A stretch of DNA of 64,000 nucleotides from Pseudomonas poae. GTDB taxonomy: Bacteria > Pseudomonadota > Gammaproteobacteria > Pseudomonadales > Pseudomonadaceae. Below the pieces are notes generated by a model. It had not been told where the DNA came from and searched no databases. It saw nothing but the letters and a program-made list of their open reading frames with translations. Position 1 is the first letter of the stretch. Every line of letters begins with the position of its first letter. The stretch spans positions 5,494,001 to 5,558,000 of the forward strand of contig CP110972.1 in NCBI GenBank assembly GCA_028869255.1. Reading direction: 5' to 3'. Below, one piece after another: positions 56,126-64,000 of this stretch. Both the position numbers and the translations under genes were made by a program.

Positions 56126-56756
56126 TGAATGGCTCTACCTACAAGTGGGCGCTTTTTTGGCAGCCTCTACAGTGTTTCACTACAAAATCACCGACTGCAG
56201 GCTCAGAAAACGCTTCGGCATTGCGTTCATGCTAAGCGGGCTGATCCTATTATTCTGGTTACCCTACGTCGCCATCATCCTCGGCATCCAGCTACTTCCT
56301 CTGTTTCTATTCTTGCTAGGCTTAGAACTTTTCGTCACCCGAAACAAATACCGTCGGCAACACAACCAGCCCCTTCACCCACTCCTGCGTGCCCCCACCA
56401 TGAACCTCGCCCCCAACTTCCCCGAAGACCCCGTGATGAAGCAGCTCTTGCAACTGCTGCACGAAGAAATCGGCCTGCCGAAACACAAGACCATTCGCCT
56501 GCAAACCTCGCTCAACTTCGACCTGGGCTGCGACGGCAGTGAAGCCAAGCAACTCATGGACGCGCTGGAGCAGGAGTTTGCCCTCGACCTAGGCGATTAC
56601 GACACTTATCGTTACTTCAACCCGCCGGTCTTTGATGTGTTCCTCAAGCGACGCGCCAAGGGGCGTGGCGAGAAGGTGCCGTTGACCATTGGGATGCTCT
56701 ACCTGGCCATCAAAACCAACAGCTGGGATACGCAGACGCTGGAAAACCTGAGCTGA
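56115..56756 (+). CDS. Membrane protein with DUF1493-like (acyl-carrier-like) domain
   Basis: A 213-aa protein with two N-terminal membrane segments (LYLQVGAFLAASTVFHY and LILLFWLPYVAIILGIQLLP onward to FLLGLELF). A cytosolic C-terminal domain follows, resembling DUF1493: TSLNFDLGCDGSEAKQLMDA, FALDLGDYDTYRYF. Some DUF1493 proteins resemble acyl carrier proteins with an altered attachment site; here GCDGSEA stands at that point. The start is at the ATG overlapping the previous stop; an ATG at 56103 is possible. Usual DUF1493 proteins lack membrane segments. Confidence 0.65.
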   Translation: MTHSEWLYLQVGAFLAASTVFHYKITDCRLRKRFGIAFMLSGLILLFWLPYVAIILGIQLLPLFLFLLGLELFVTRNKYRRQHNQPLHPLLRAPTMNLAPNFPEDPVMKQLLQLLHEEIGLPKHKTIRLQTSLNFDLGCDGSEAKQLMDALEQEFALDLGDYDTYRYFNPPVFDVFLKRRAKGRGEKVPLTIGMLYLAIKTNSWDTQTLENLS

Positions 56757-56787
56757 GCGGATACAGATTTCGAACACACTAAAGTCA

Positions 56788-56884
56788 AATGTGGGTGCGG
56801 GCTTACTCGCGAAAAAGACGGTGTCTCAGTCAACATATTCGGCGATTGACCCTCCGCTTTCGCGGGCAAGCCCGCTCCCACATT
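56788..56884. repeat. REPIN, partly decayed
   Basis: Arms GTGGGTGCGGGCTTACTCGC and GCGGGCAAGCCCGCTCCCAC; the left arm has diverged. Confidence 0.85.
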
Positions 56885-56898
56885 GGGTCTGCGCGCAC

Positions 56899-56929
56899 AA
56901 AAAAGCCGCCCACTAGGGGCGGCTTTTTT
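56899..56929. terminator. Terminator of pckA, bidirectional
   Basis: AAAAAAGCCGCCC, loop ACTA, GGGGCGGCTTTTTT. It serves pckA and can also end the plus-strand transcript. Confidence 0.9.
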
Positions 56930-56944
56930 AACAGCGTCCGACTC

Positions 56945-58486
56945 TTACAACTTCGGACCCGCAGCCTTGATCGCATCACTCACTTCGAACTTCTTGAAGT
57001 TCTCGATGAACAGGCCGGCCAGTGCCTTCGCGGCTTCATCGTAAGCAGCCTTGTCGGCCCAGGTGTTGCGTGGGTTCAACAGGCCAGTCTCAACGCCTGG
57101 CACAGCCAATGGCACGTCGAGGTTGATGGTGTCGAGGTGTTCAGTTTCAGCACCGATCAACGCGCCGCTCTGGATCGCTGCGATGACGCCGCGAGTGGTC
57201 GGGATGTTGAAGCGTTTGCCGACGCCGTAGCCGCCGCCGGTCCAGCCGGTGTTGACCAGGTAGACCTTGGAGCCGAAACCGCGGATGCGCTTGATCAGCA
57301 GCTCAGCGTATTCACCGGCCGGGCGTGGGAAGAACGGCGCGCCGAAGCAGGTGGAGAAGGTCGACTTGATGCCGCCTCCCGAACCCATTTCGGTCGAGCC
57401 CACCAGTGCGGTGTAGCCGGACAGGAAGTGGTAGGCCGCTTGCTCTTCGCTGAGGATCGACACAGGCGGCAGAACGCCGGTCAGGTCGCAGGTCAGGAAG
57501 ATCACCGCGTTTGGCTCGCCGCCCAGGTTCTTCTCGGAACGCTTGGCAACGTGCTCCAGCGGGTAGGCGGCACGGCTGTTCTGGGTCAGGCTGACGTTGG
57601 TGTAGTCGGCGTGCTTGGCGTCGTCGATCACGACGTTTTCCAGCACCGCGCCATGCTTGATGGCTTTCCAGATAACCGGCTCGTTCTTCTCGGACAGGTC
57701 GATGCACTTGGCATAGCAACCGCCTTCGATGTTGAACACCACGCCTTCGCCCCAGCCGTGTTCGTCGTCACCGATCAGGTAACGGCTTTCGTCGGCGGAC
57801 AGGGTGGTTTTACCGGTGCCCGACAGACCGAAGAACAGGGTCACGTCGCCTGCTTCGCCGATGTTGGCGGCGCAGTGCATCGGCAGCACGTCGGAAGCCG
57901 GCAGCAGGTAGTTCTGCACCGAGAACATGGCTTTTTTCATTTCACCGGCGTAACGCATGCCGGCGATCAGCACTTTTTTCTGGGCGAAATTGAGGATCAC
58001 GCAACCGTCGGAGTTGGTGCCGTCACGCTCTGGCACGCACTCGAAGTTGGCCACGTTGAGCACTTGCCACTCTTCACGACCGGCCGGGTTGTACTGGGCC
58101 GGGTTGATGAAAAGGCAACGACCGAACAGGTTCTGCCAGGCAGTCTGGGTGGTCATTTTCACGGCCAGGTAGTGGTCTTGCGCAGCCCCTACGTGAACAT
58201 GGGAAACGAAATGCTCTTGCGCGTTGTTGAATGCCTCGACGCGAGCCCACAGGGCGTCGAACTTGTCGGCCGGGAACTTGCGGTTGATCGGGCCCCAGGC
58301 GATGGAAGCCTGGGTGGAAGGCTCTTCAACGATGAAACGGTCGACTGGCGAACGGCCGGTACGGTGACCGGTTTCGACGACCAGCGCGCCAGTATCGGCA
58401 AGCACGCCTTCACCGCGCTGCAGGGCTTCTTTGACCAGATCGTCAACACTCAGATCGGTGTATACGGCGTTATTGGCTTGCGTCAT
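56945..58486 (-). CDS. pckA: Phosphoenolpyruvate carboxykinase (ATP)
   Basis: A 513-aa gluconeogenic enzyme that turns oxaloacetate and ATP into PEP, ADP and CO2. It has [20 protein letters not shown] (P-loop), [12 protein letters not shown] and [15 protein letters not shown]. The ATG is preceded by GGGGAACC. It stands as a single gene between its terminator and hslO. Confidence 0.97.
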   Translation of the reverse strand: MTQANNAVYTDLSVDDLVKEALQRGEGVLADTGALVVETGHRTGRSPVDRFIVEEPSTQASIAWGPINRKFPADKFDALWARVEAFNNAQEHFVSHVHVGAAQDHYLAVKMTTQTAWQNLFGRCLFINPAQYNPAGREEWQVLNVANFECVPERDGTNSDGCVILNFAQKKVLIAGMRYAGEMKKAMFSVQNYLLPASDVLPMHCAANIGEAGDVTLFFGLSGTGKTTLSADESRYLIGDDEHGWGEGVVFNIEGGCYAKCIDLSEKNEPVIWKAIKHGAVLENVVIDDAKHADYTNVSLTQNSRAAYPLEHVAKRSEKNLGGEPNAVIFLTCDLTGVLPPVSILSEEQAAYHFLSGYTALVGSTEMGSGGGIKSTFSTCFGAPFFPRPAGEYAELLIKRIRGFGSKVYLVNTGWTGGGYGVGKRFNIPTTRGVIAAIQSGALIGAETEHLDTINLDVPLAVPGVETGLLNPRNTWADKAAYDEAAKALAGLFIENFKKFEVSDAIKAAGPKL

Positions 58487-58665
58487 GAGGTTCCCCGTCG
58501 GCCTATGGCCGAGTGCTCCAAACGTTTTGTAGTAGAAAGTTGCGCACTACTACCGCGAAAAAAGTGGGCCGGATTATGCCAGAAAAGCCCAAAAAGAGTA
58601 GGGCCCTCCCGTCAGAACAGCGCTAATCCGGTATTCGTCAGGTGATTTACCTGTGCTTAAACGTT

Positions 58666-59568
58666 TTAGTGGCGGGTATCGGAAGGCGTGTCGATGCCTG
58701 CGCCGGCGAACAATTGAGCCACATCGGCAGCATCGAACAGGTAGCGCTGGTTGCAGAACTGGCAGTCGATCTCGATATGGCCGCCGTGTTCCACCACCAG
58801 ATTCTGCGCATCTTCCAGGCCCAGGCTGACCAGCGCATTGGCCGAGCGCTCACGGGAGCAGCTGCAGTTGAAGCGCAGCGACTGCTCGTCGAACAGGCGC
58901 ACTGCCTCTTCGTGATACAGGCGATGCAGGATGGTTTCGTTGTTCAGGCCCAGTAGCTCTTCGGCGGTCAGGGTGCCAGCCAGGGCGGTCAGCTTGCGCC
59001 AGCTATCGGTACGCTCATCGTCGTCCTTGATGCGGTCAGCGGGCAATTGCTGCAACAACAGGCCGCGGGCGCGCTTGCCGTCGGCGTTGAGCCAGAACTT
59101 GGTGCCAACTTGCTGGGACATCACGAAATAGTTGGTGAAGCAGTCCGACAGGGTTTCGCCGTCGAGGTCGACAATGCCTTGGTAGCGCTGGCCTTCAGTC
59201 GGGTCGACGGTGATCGCCAGCACGCCGTTGGCCATCAGGTCGGCAAGGGTGGCGTCCGGGGCGATCAAGTCGGCGTCGTAACGGGCCAGGCCACGGATTT
59301 CACGCTCGCTGGAACACTCGATCATCAGCATCGGCACCGGGCCTTCGGAGCGGGCCTGCAGGATCAGCAACCCGTCGAATTTCATGGTGCCTACCAGCAA
59401 CGCAGCCGCCGCCATCAACTCACCGAGCAGTTGCGCGACCGGCTCCGGATAGGGGTGCTTGGCGAGGACTTCGGCGTAGCTGCGCTCCAGCGAGACCAGT
59501 TCGCCGCGGGCGTCGTTCTCGTCGAAGATAAAGCGTTGAGTGAAGTCGGTATCCGGTAGATCAGTCAT
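58666..59568 (-). CDS. hslO: Hsp33 redox-regulated chaperone
   Basis: A 300-aa chaperone activated by oxidation. The C-terminal zinc switch is present as FNCSCS and IDCQFCNQ (C-x-C and C-x-x-C). The core has [20 protein letters not shown]. The start was placed at the ATG at 59568 ([11 protein letters not shown]); an upstream alternative adds nine residues. hslR, often a neighbour of hslO, lies nearby but is separated by a phosphatase gene. Confidence 0.95.
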   Translation of the reverse strand: MTDLPDTDFTQRFIFDENDARGELVSLERSYAEVLAKHPYPEPVAQLLGELMAAAALLVGTMKFDGLLILQARSEGPVPMLMIECSSEREIRGLARYDADLIAPDATLADLMANGVLAITVDPTEGQRYQGIVDLDGETLSDCFTNYFVMSQQVGTKFWLNADGKRARGLLLQQLPADRIKDDDERTDSWRKLTALAGTLTAEELLGLNNETILHRLYHEEAVRLFDEQSLRFNCSCSRERSANALVSLGLEDAQNLVVEHGGHIEIDCQFCNQRYLFDAADVAQLFAGAGIDTPSDTRH

Positions 59569-59693
59569 AGGTCTGGGTATCTGAATTGATGACAAATTGA
59601 TTACAAGGTTTATAAAATTAAACGCTTTAGCACCACATTGGTGCGGCTTTCTCCTGGAAACAGAGAGCTTAATTGAGCGAAGAGGGACAGTTT

Positions 59694-60497
59694 ATGAACA
59701 ATCCGGGTTTGTTCCAAGCCAAGTGGAACCTCCGGCGATGGGCTCTTTGCAATCTACTCGCTATCGGACTGCTGTGTTTTTGGCTGTGGCCCACGGGCCA
59801 AATGCTGTGTGTGATTTTCGACGAGTGGCTGTTTCATCTGCTCAATGACCCGCTGGCAAGCAACGCAACATGGCTGCATGTGTGGGCTGTGGCCAGTTTG
59901 CGGCCGTTTGATGCAGTGGTCGGCGTGATTTTGCTGACGCTGCTGATTCGCGGCGACTGGGTGTTCAAGGCCGTGCAGGTGCGCCAGGCGGTGTTAGGTT
60001 TTGTCGGCATTTTGTTGCTGTTGCTGTTCATCCGCATGCTGTTTTCCAAACTCGCAGCACAGATGGGCTGGCAGCACAGTAGCCCTTCAATGATGATCAG
60101 CGGGGCGATCCAGATGAGCGACTATTTCCCGGGGCTGGAGAAGACCTGGGAATTGAAGGACCGCTCGAGCCAGAGCTTTCCGGGGGATCATGCTTCGGTG
60201 TTGTTGATCTGGGGGATGTTCATGACCGTGTTCGCCAAGCGCATCGGCCAGGTGCTGGTGATCTGGGGCCTGGCGGTGTTGTTCATGATGCCGCGTCTGG
60301 TGGCGGGCGCGCATTGGGGGCAAGACGACTATATCGGTGGCGTGCTGCTGGCTTTGTTGGCGTTGGGCTGGGGTTACTACACGCCGTTTGCGGCGAAGGT
60401 ATCCGGGGCGTTGCTGCGGATGACCGCGCCGGTGTTCAACTTACTCGGCAAGCTGCCAGTAGTCGGGCAGTTGAGCGTCATAAGAGCAACCCAATAA
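59694..60497 (+). CDS. PAP2-type membrane phosphatase/phosphotransferase
   Basis: A 267-aa membrane protein with about six helices. The PAP2 signature is present: KDRSSQSFPGDHASVLL (motif 2) and RLVAGAHWGQDDYIGG (motif 3). By family it acts on undecaprenyl pyrophosphate, lipid A or a similar lipid phosphate (LpxT-like). The start at the ATG at 59694 follows AGAGGGAC; a TTG 21 nt upstream is less likely. Confidence 0.85.
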   Translation: MNNPGLFQAKWNLRRWALCNLLAIGLLCFWLWPTGQMLCVIFDEWLFHLLNDPLASNATWLHVWAVASLRPFDAVVGVILLTLLIRGDWVFKAVQVRQAVLGFVGILLLLLFIRMLFSKLAAQMGWQHSSPSMMISGAIQMSDYFPGLEKTWELKDRSSQSFPGDHASVLLIWGMFMTVFAKRIGQVLVIWGLAVLFMMPRLVAGAHWGQDDYIGGVLLALLALGWGYYTPFAAKVSGALLRMTAPVFNLLGKLPVVGQLSVIRATQ

Positions 60498-60517
60498 CCT
60501 GTAGCGAGCGGGCTTCG

Positions 60518-60652
60518 TGTGGCGAGCGGGCTTGCCCGCGTTGGGGTGCGAAGCGCCCCCAGAAAAGTTGACGCCGTATTTTCAGGAAAAACCCGCGACC
60601 ACGTTTTGGGACTGCTACGCAGCCCAACGCGGGCAAGCTCGCTCGCCACACC
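60518..60652. repeat. REPIN, GTGGCGAGCGGGC type
   Basis: Arms GTGGCGAGCGGGCTTGCCCG and CGGGCAAGCTCGCTCGCCAC, 135 nt, with a partial unit just before. Confidence 0.88.
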
Positions 60653-60654
60653 AG

Positions 60655-61062
60655 CTAGTCATCATTGCCACTGCCGCGAAACTTGAACAGGTCGCGGCGT
60701 TGCTTCTTGCTCGGTCTACCATCGGTGGTCATGCCGGTAGCACCCGCCTTGCGCATGGCTGCCGCGTTTTCACGCTTGGCAATGCTGGCTTCGGTCTCGG
60801 CGTACAACGCCTGGGCCTCGGGAGCGCCACGGCGCACAATCGAAAGCGCCTGGACCACTACGGTCTTTTCGTCAAAACCTGTACGAATCTGCAACTCATC
60901 ACCGACACGTGGCTCTTTGCCCGGTTTGCAACGTTCGCCGCGATGGTGCACCTTGCCGCTTTCGATGGCGGCCTTGGCCAGGGCACGGGTTTTATAGAAA
61001 CGCGCCGCCCACAACCACTTGTCCAAACGGACCTTTTCTTCCTCTTCCTGCTTTTGAGCCAC
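60655..61062 (-). CDS. hslR: Hsp15 ribosome-associated heat shock protein
   Basis: A 135-aa S4-domain protein that rescues stalled 50S subunits carrying nascent chains. The S4 core is VRLDKWLWAARFYKTRALAK, with a basic tail (GRPSKKQRRDLFKFRG). The start is a GTG at 61062 with GAGGAATT upstream; a longer frame adding 22 residues reads into the upstream gap. Confidence 0.92.
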   Translation of the reverse strand: MAQKQEEEEKVRLDKWLWAARFYKTRALAKAAIESGKVHHRGERCKPGKEPRVGDELQIRTGFDEKTVVVQALSIVRRGAPEAQALYAETEASIAKRENAAAMRKAGATGMTTDGRPSKKQRRDLFKFRGSGNDD

Positions 61063-61178
61063 TTGAATTCCTCGCTCTGAAAAATGTCGCAACTTTACCG
61101 TTGAAACCCTTCGACGCATAAACCCCAAGGCTCACCTAAGATACGCCAGGTAGCATCCTGTTTTCGCGAGGTTTCACC

Positions 61179-61958
61179 GTGACCGACTTTCCCGTTTCAC
61201 TCACCTCGCCTAACCAACGGTGCGTGGGGTGCCAGCAAAGCGAGCCCTTGGGTTTCGATTTCGCTTTTGCCTACCAGCCAATCGTAGACCTTCGAGACCA
61301 TTCGATTTTTGCCCACGAAGCCTTGGTGCGCGGCGTCAATGGCGAAGGGGCGATGTCGGTGCTCGACCAGGTCAACGACAGCAATCGCTACCGCTTCGAC
61401 CAGCGCTGCCGCACCCAGGCGATTGCCCAGGCCGCGGCCCTGGGGATGCAATCCCACCTTTCCATCAACTTCATGCCCAACGCCGTGTACCGTCCGGAGT
61501 TGTGCATTCGCAGCACCCTGGAGGCGGCGCGCGCGCACAACTTTCCACTTGACCAGCTGATTTTCGAGACGCTGGAAAGCGAGCATGTAGATAACTATCG
61601 CCATTTGACGAATATTCTGCGTGAATATCGCGAATTCGGTTTCAAGACCGCCATCGACGATTTCGGCGCGGGCTATTCGGGACTGAATCTGCTGGCCGAT
61701 TTCCAACCTGACTTGATCAAACTCGACATGGCGCTGATCCGCGATGTCGATCAGGATCGTGTCCGTCAGGTGATCGTCCAGGGGATTGTCACAATCTGTG
61801 AGCAGTTGGGGGTTACTGTCATCGCCGAAGGCATCGAAAGTGCCGGCGAGCGCGATTTCCTGTCCGACTGTGGAATATTTCTGATGCAGGGCTACTGGTT
61901 CGCCAAGCCTGCATTCAAAGCCCTGGCCGAGGTATCTCCCCGCGCCTGGGCGAATTGA
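61179..61958 (+). CDS. rimA: RimA, EAL-domain c-di-GMP phosphodiesterase
   Basis: A 259-aa single EAL domain. Catalytic groups seen: HEALVRG (EAL), LSINFMPN (Asn), IFETLESE (Glu), DDFGAGYSGLN (two Asp), LIKLDM (Lys) and AEGIES (Glu), so it should be active. The start is a GTG with GAGG upstream. In P. fluorescens RimA controls RimK with c-di-GMP; here too it is the first gene of rimABK. No N-terminal sensor domain apart from the CVGC segment. Confidence 0.9.
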   Translation: MTDFPVSLTSPNQRCVGCQQSEPLGFDFAFAYQPIVDLRDHSIFAHEALVRGVNGEGAMSVLDQVNDSNRYRFDQRCRTQAIAQAAALGMQSHLSINFMPNAVYRPELCIRSTLEAARAHNFPLDQLIFETLESEHVDNYRHLTNILREYREFGFKTAIDDFGAGYSGLNLLADFQPDLIKLDMALIRDVDQDRVRQVIVQGIVTICEQLGVTVIAEGIESAGERDFLSDCGIFLMQGYWFAKPAFKALAEVSPRAWAN

Positions 61959-61971
61959 CCGGTTACCCATA

Positions 61972-62454
61972 TTGAAGACATTTGACCATTTGACCGTTGT
62001 GGGTCTGCGTGAGTGGGTGGCCCTTCCCGACCTGGGAGTGGCGGGCCTGCGCGCGAAGATCGACACCGGTGCCAGCACCTCCAGCCTGCACGCCACCGAT
62101 ATCGAGCCGTTTGAGCGCGACGGTGAGAAGTGGGTGCGCTTTACCGCGCACCTGGGCAGCGTGGTGCAACTGCGTCACCGCCGCTGCGAAGCGCCCCTGG
62201 TGACGATGAAAACCATCAAGAGCTCCAATGGCCATGCGCAGGTGCGTTATGTGATCAGCACTACCCTGGCCTTGGGCGATCGGGTTTGGCGGGTGGAGTT
62301 CACCCTGGCCTGCCGCAAAGCCATGCGTTACCGCCTGTTGCTGGGCTCCAAGGCGCTGATTGACGGCCATTTGGTGGTCAATCCCGGCGTCAAGTACGTT
62401 CAAGACAAGCCGGTGTTCCCGGTCTCTACTATTTCTGCCCCAGGTGCTGCATGA
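61972..62454 (+). CDS. rimB: RimB, retropepsin-like ATP-dependent zinc protease
   Basis: A 160-aa protein with the aspartic-protease-like core [20 protein letters not shown]. Members of this family (DUF785 type) accompany RimK glutamate ligases and act on modified S6. The start is a TTG at 61972 ([15 protein letters not shown]); no ATG is available before the conserved region. It overlaps rimK by 4 nt. Confidence 0.88.
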   Translation: MKTFDHLTVVGLREWVALPDLGVAGLRAKIDTGASTSSLHATDIEPFERDGEKWVRFTAHLGSVVQLRHRRCEAPLVTMKTIKSSNGHAQVRYVISTTLALGDRVWRVEFTLACRKAMRYRLLLGSKALIDGHLVVNPGVKYVQDKPVFPVSTISAPGAA

Positions 62455-63355
62455 AGATTGCTGTGCTGTCGCGAAACCCGCGTCTGTATTCCACCCGCCG
62501 CCTGGTCGAGGCCGGCACCGAACGTGGCCACGAAATGGTGGTGATCGACACGTTGCGTGCCTATATGAACATTGCCAGCCACAAGCCGCAGATCCACTAC
62601 CGGGGCAAGCCGCTGGAGGGGTTTGATGCAGTGATCCCGCGGATCGGCGCTTCGGTGACGTTCTACGGCTGCGCGGTGTTGCGCCAGTTTGAAATGATGG
62701 GGGTGTTCCCCCTCAATGAATCCGTGGCCATCGCCCGCTCGCGGGACAAGTTGCGCTCGCTGCAACTGCTGTCGCGCCGGGGCATCGGCCTGCCGGTGAC
62801 CGGTTTTGCCCACTCCCCGATGACATCCCGGACCTGATCGAGATGGTCAACGGCGCACCGCTGGTGATCAAAGTGCTGGAAGGCACCCAGGGCATCGGCG
62901 TGGTGTTGTGTGAAACAGCGACCGCTGCAGAGTCGGTGATCGAGGCATTTATGGGCCTCAAGCAGAACATCATGGTGCAGGAGTACATCAAGGAGGCCGG
63001 CGGTGCGGATATCCGCTGCTTCGTGGTGGGCGACAAGGTGATTGCCGCGATGAAACGCCAGGCCAAGCCCGGGGAGTTCCGCTCCAACCTGCACCGGGGT
63101 GGCAGCGCCAGCCTGATCAAGATCACCCCGGAAGAGCGCATGACCGCGCTGCGGGCGGCCAAGGTCATGGGGTTGGCCGTGGCGGGTGTGGATATCTTGC
63201 GCTCCAACCACGGGCCGCTGGTGATGGAGGTGAACTCGTCGCCGGGGTTGGAAGGGATCGAGACCACCACTGGCAAGGATGTGGCGGGCATCATCATTCA
63301 GCATCTGGAGAAGAATGGTGGGCCGAATATGACCAGAACCAAGGGTAAGGGTTGA
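62451..63355 (+). pseudogene. rimK: RimK ribosomal S6 glutamate ligase, frameshifted
   Basis: An ATP-grasp ligase that adds glutamates to the C-terminus of ribosomal protein S6. The N-terminal part reads well to [11 protein letters not shown] and breaks at four C (62815-62818). With one more C it continues [20 protein letters not shown] to the end ([32 protein letters not shown]), giving 301 aa, the normal length. It is either inactive here or affected by a homopolymer sequencing error. The latter is likely, as both halves are highly conserved. Confidence 0.88.
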
Positions 63356-63385
63356 TCAGGCACATTCTGTGACACGCTGAAAACC

Positions 63386-63449
63386 AATGTGGGAACTGGT
63401 TGGTGTGGGAGCTGGCTTGCCTGCTCCCACACCAGCCAGCTCCCACATT
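63386..63449. repeat. REP-type palindrome after rimK
   Basis: GTGGGAGCTGGCTTGCC and CCAGCCAGCTCCCAC, 64 nt, with GTGTGGGAG and CTCCCACAC as an inner stem. Confidence 0.75.
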
Positions 63450-63465
63450 TATTTGCTGTTGTTTG

Positions 63466-64000
63466 TCAGACCGCGTCTCTTGGCAGCATCAGGCCCAATG
63501 GCAAACGCACCCGCGCCTCCAAGCCGCCCTCTTCCCGATTACGCAGCTCAACATTGCCGCCATGCATCGACGCAATCCGACGCACAATCGCCAAGCCCAA
63601 CCCCGTACCTTTACCGCCTCGCGCACGGTCGCCACGGGTAAACGGGTTGAAAATGCCTTCCAGTTCAGCCGGGTCAATCCCGGTGCCCCGGTCCATCACA
63701 CTCAGCACCACATAAGGCGCGGTGCTGTCGCCAGAGACGTACGCCGCCACTTCCACATCCGAGCCGGCGTGGTGCAGGGCGTTGCCGATCAGGTTGTTCA
63801 ACAGGCGCTTCATCGAGACCCGGCGCAACGCAAACGGCTGGATCGGTTCCAGGCGCATGCGCACCTGTTCACCGTTCTGGTTGTAGGGTGCGACCACTTC
63901 ACGTACCAGGTCCGTGAGGTCGACCTCCTCCACCACTTCGTCACGGCCATCGCGGATAAACGCCAGGAACTGGTCGAGAATCGCGTCCATGTCCTCGATA
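63466..64000 (-). CDS. envZ: EnvZ-type osmosensor kinase, C-terminal part
   Basis: The visible 177 residues are the end of the kinase: EDMDAILDQFLAFIRDGRDE of the dimerisation region, then NLIGNALHHAG (N-box), VMDRGTGIDP (G1) and GGKGTGLGLAIVRRIASMHG (G2). It continues past base 64000. Identity as EnvZ rests on text and on rimABK being its known neighbour in P. fluorescens. The partner ompR should lie outside the window. Confidence 0.88.
   Translation of the reverse strand, partial: IEDMDAILDQFLAFIRDGRDEVVEEVDLTDLVREVVAPYNQNGEQVRMRLEPIQPFALRRVSMKRLLNNLIGNALHHAGSDVEVAAYVSGDSTAPYVVLSVMDRGTGIDPAELEGIFNPFTRGDRARGGKGTGLGLAIVRRIASMHGGNVELRNREEGGLEARVRLPLGLMLPRDAV

Noticed and set aside
56789..58645. 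A 618-aa open frame antisense to pckA
   Set aside because: It starts inside a REPIN and reads against a highly conserved gene.
29938..63449. Repeated palindromes as a CRISPR array
   Set aside because: The units are dispersed between genes, are palindromic REP sequences and have no regular spacers; no cas genes are present.

Overview
The window looks like a chromosomal segment of a Pseudomonas of the fluorescens complex, close in layout to P. fluorescens SBW25. The evidence is a complete cellulose operon of the wss type (wssA to wssJ), the rimA-rimB-rimK run beside envZ, an rmlBACD-dctBD run, many Pseudomonas REP/REPIN palindromes, and GC-rich codon use.

Layout. 1-15.4 kb: the wss cellulose operon on the minus strand, from wssA (15312) down to wssJ, which leaves the window at base 1. 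It encodes a PilZ-type cellulose synthase, BcsB, BcsZ and BcsC homologues, an alginate-like O-acetylation set (WssF-I) and two MinD-like proteins at the ends. 16.25-23.83 kb: a genomic island in tRNA-Thr(TGT). It has a P4-type integrase, an imperfect duplicate of the tRNA 3' end as attR, a frameshifted second recombinase and a tight three-gene cassette (TIGR04255-like, HTH, 'HDCDL' protein) that may be an uncharacterised defence module. 23.8-26.1 kb: a scar with an orphan CDI-like toxin tip and its putative immunity gene, butted against a truncated M48 peptidase. 26.1-34.6 kb: OprD-family porin, TonB-dependent receptor, agmatine deiminase and a three-domain kinase/aminotransferase. 34.8-41.9 kb: rmlBACD, dctB, dctD and a thioesterase, with no gap above about 40 nt. 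42-49 kb: cysQ-nudE, yrfG, a LysM protein, a frameshifted LysR gene, fdhD and an FdhF/YdeP oxidoreductase. 49-57 kb: glycine-zipper protein, thioesterase, doubly frameshifted recQ, a YfaP/TPR protein, yhfG-fic, a strongly structured leader before a small gene, and a DUF1493-like pair. 57-64 kb: pckA, hslO, a PAP2 phosphatase, hslR, rimA-rimB-rimK (rimK frameshifted) and the 3' part of envZ.

How the genes work together. Cyclic-di-GMP links both ends: WssB carries a complete PilZ motif, and RimA is an EAL protein in an operon with the RimB protease and the RimK ligase for ribosomal protein S6. The most striking regulatory signal is a 40-bp promoter element found both before wssA and before wssJ, followed at wssA by a Rho-independent terminator within the 5' leader. 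Five single-base indels interrupt four conserved genes (recQ twice, rimK, lysR and a recombinase). Three lie in G or C runs one base short, so sequencing error must be excluded before these genes are called dead.
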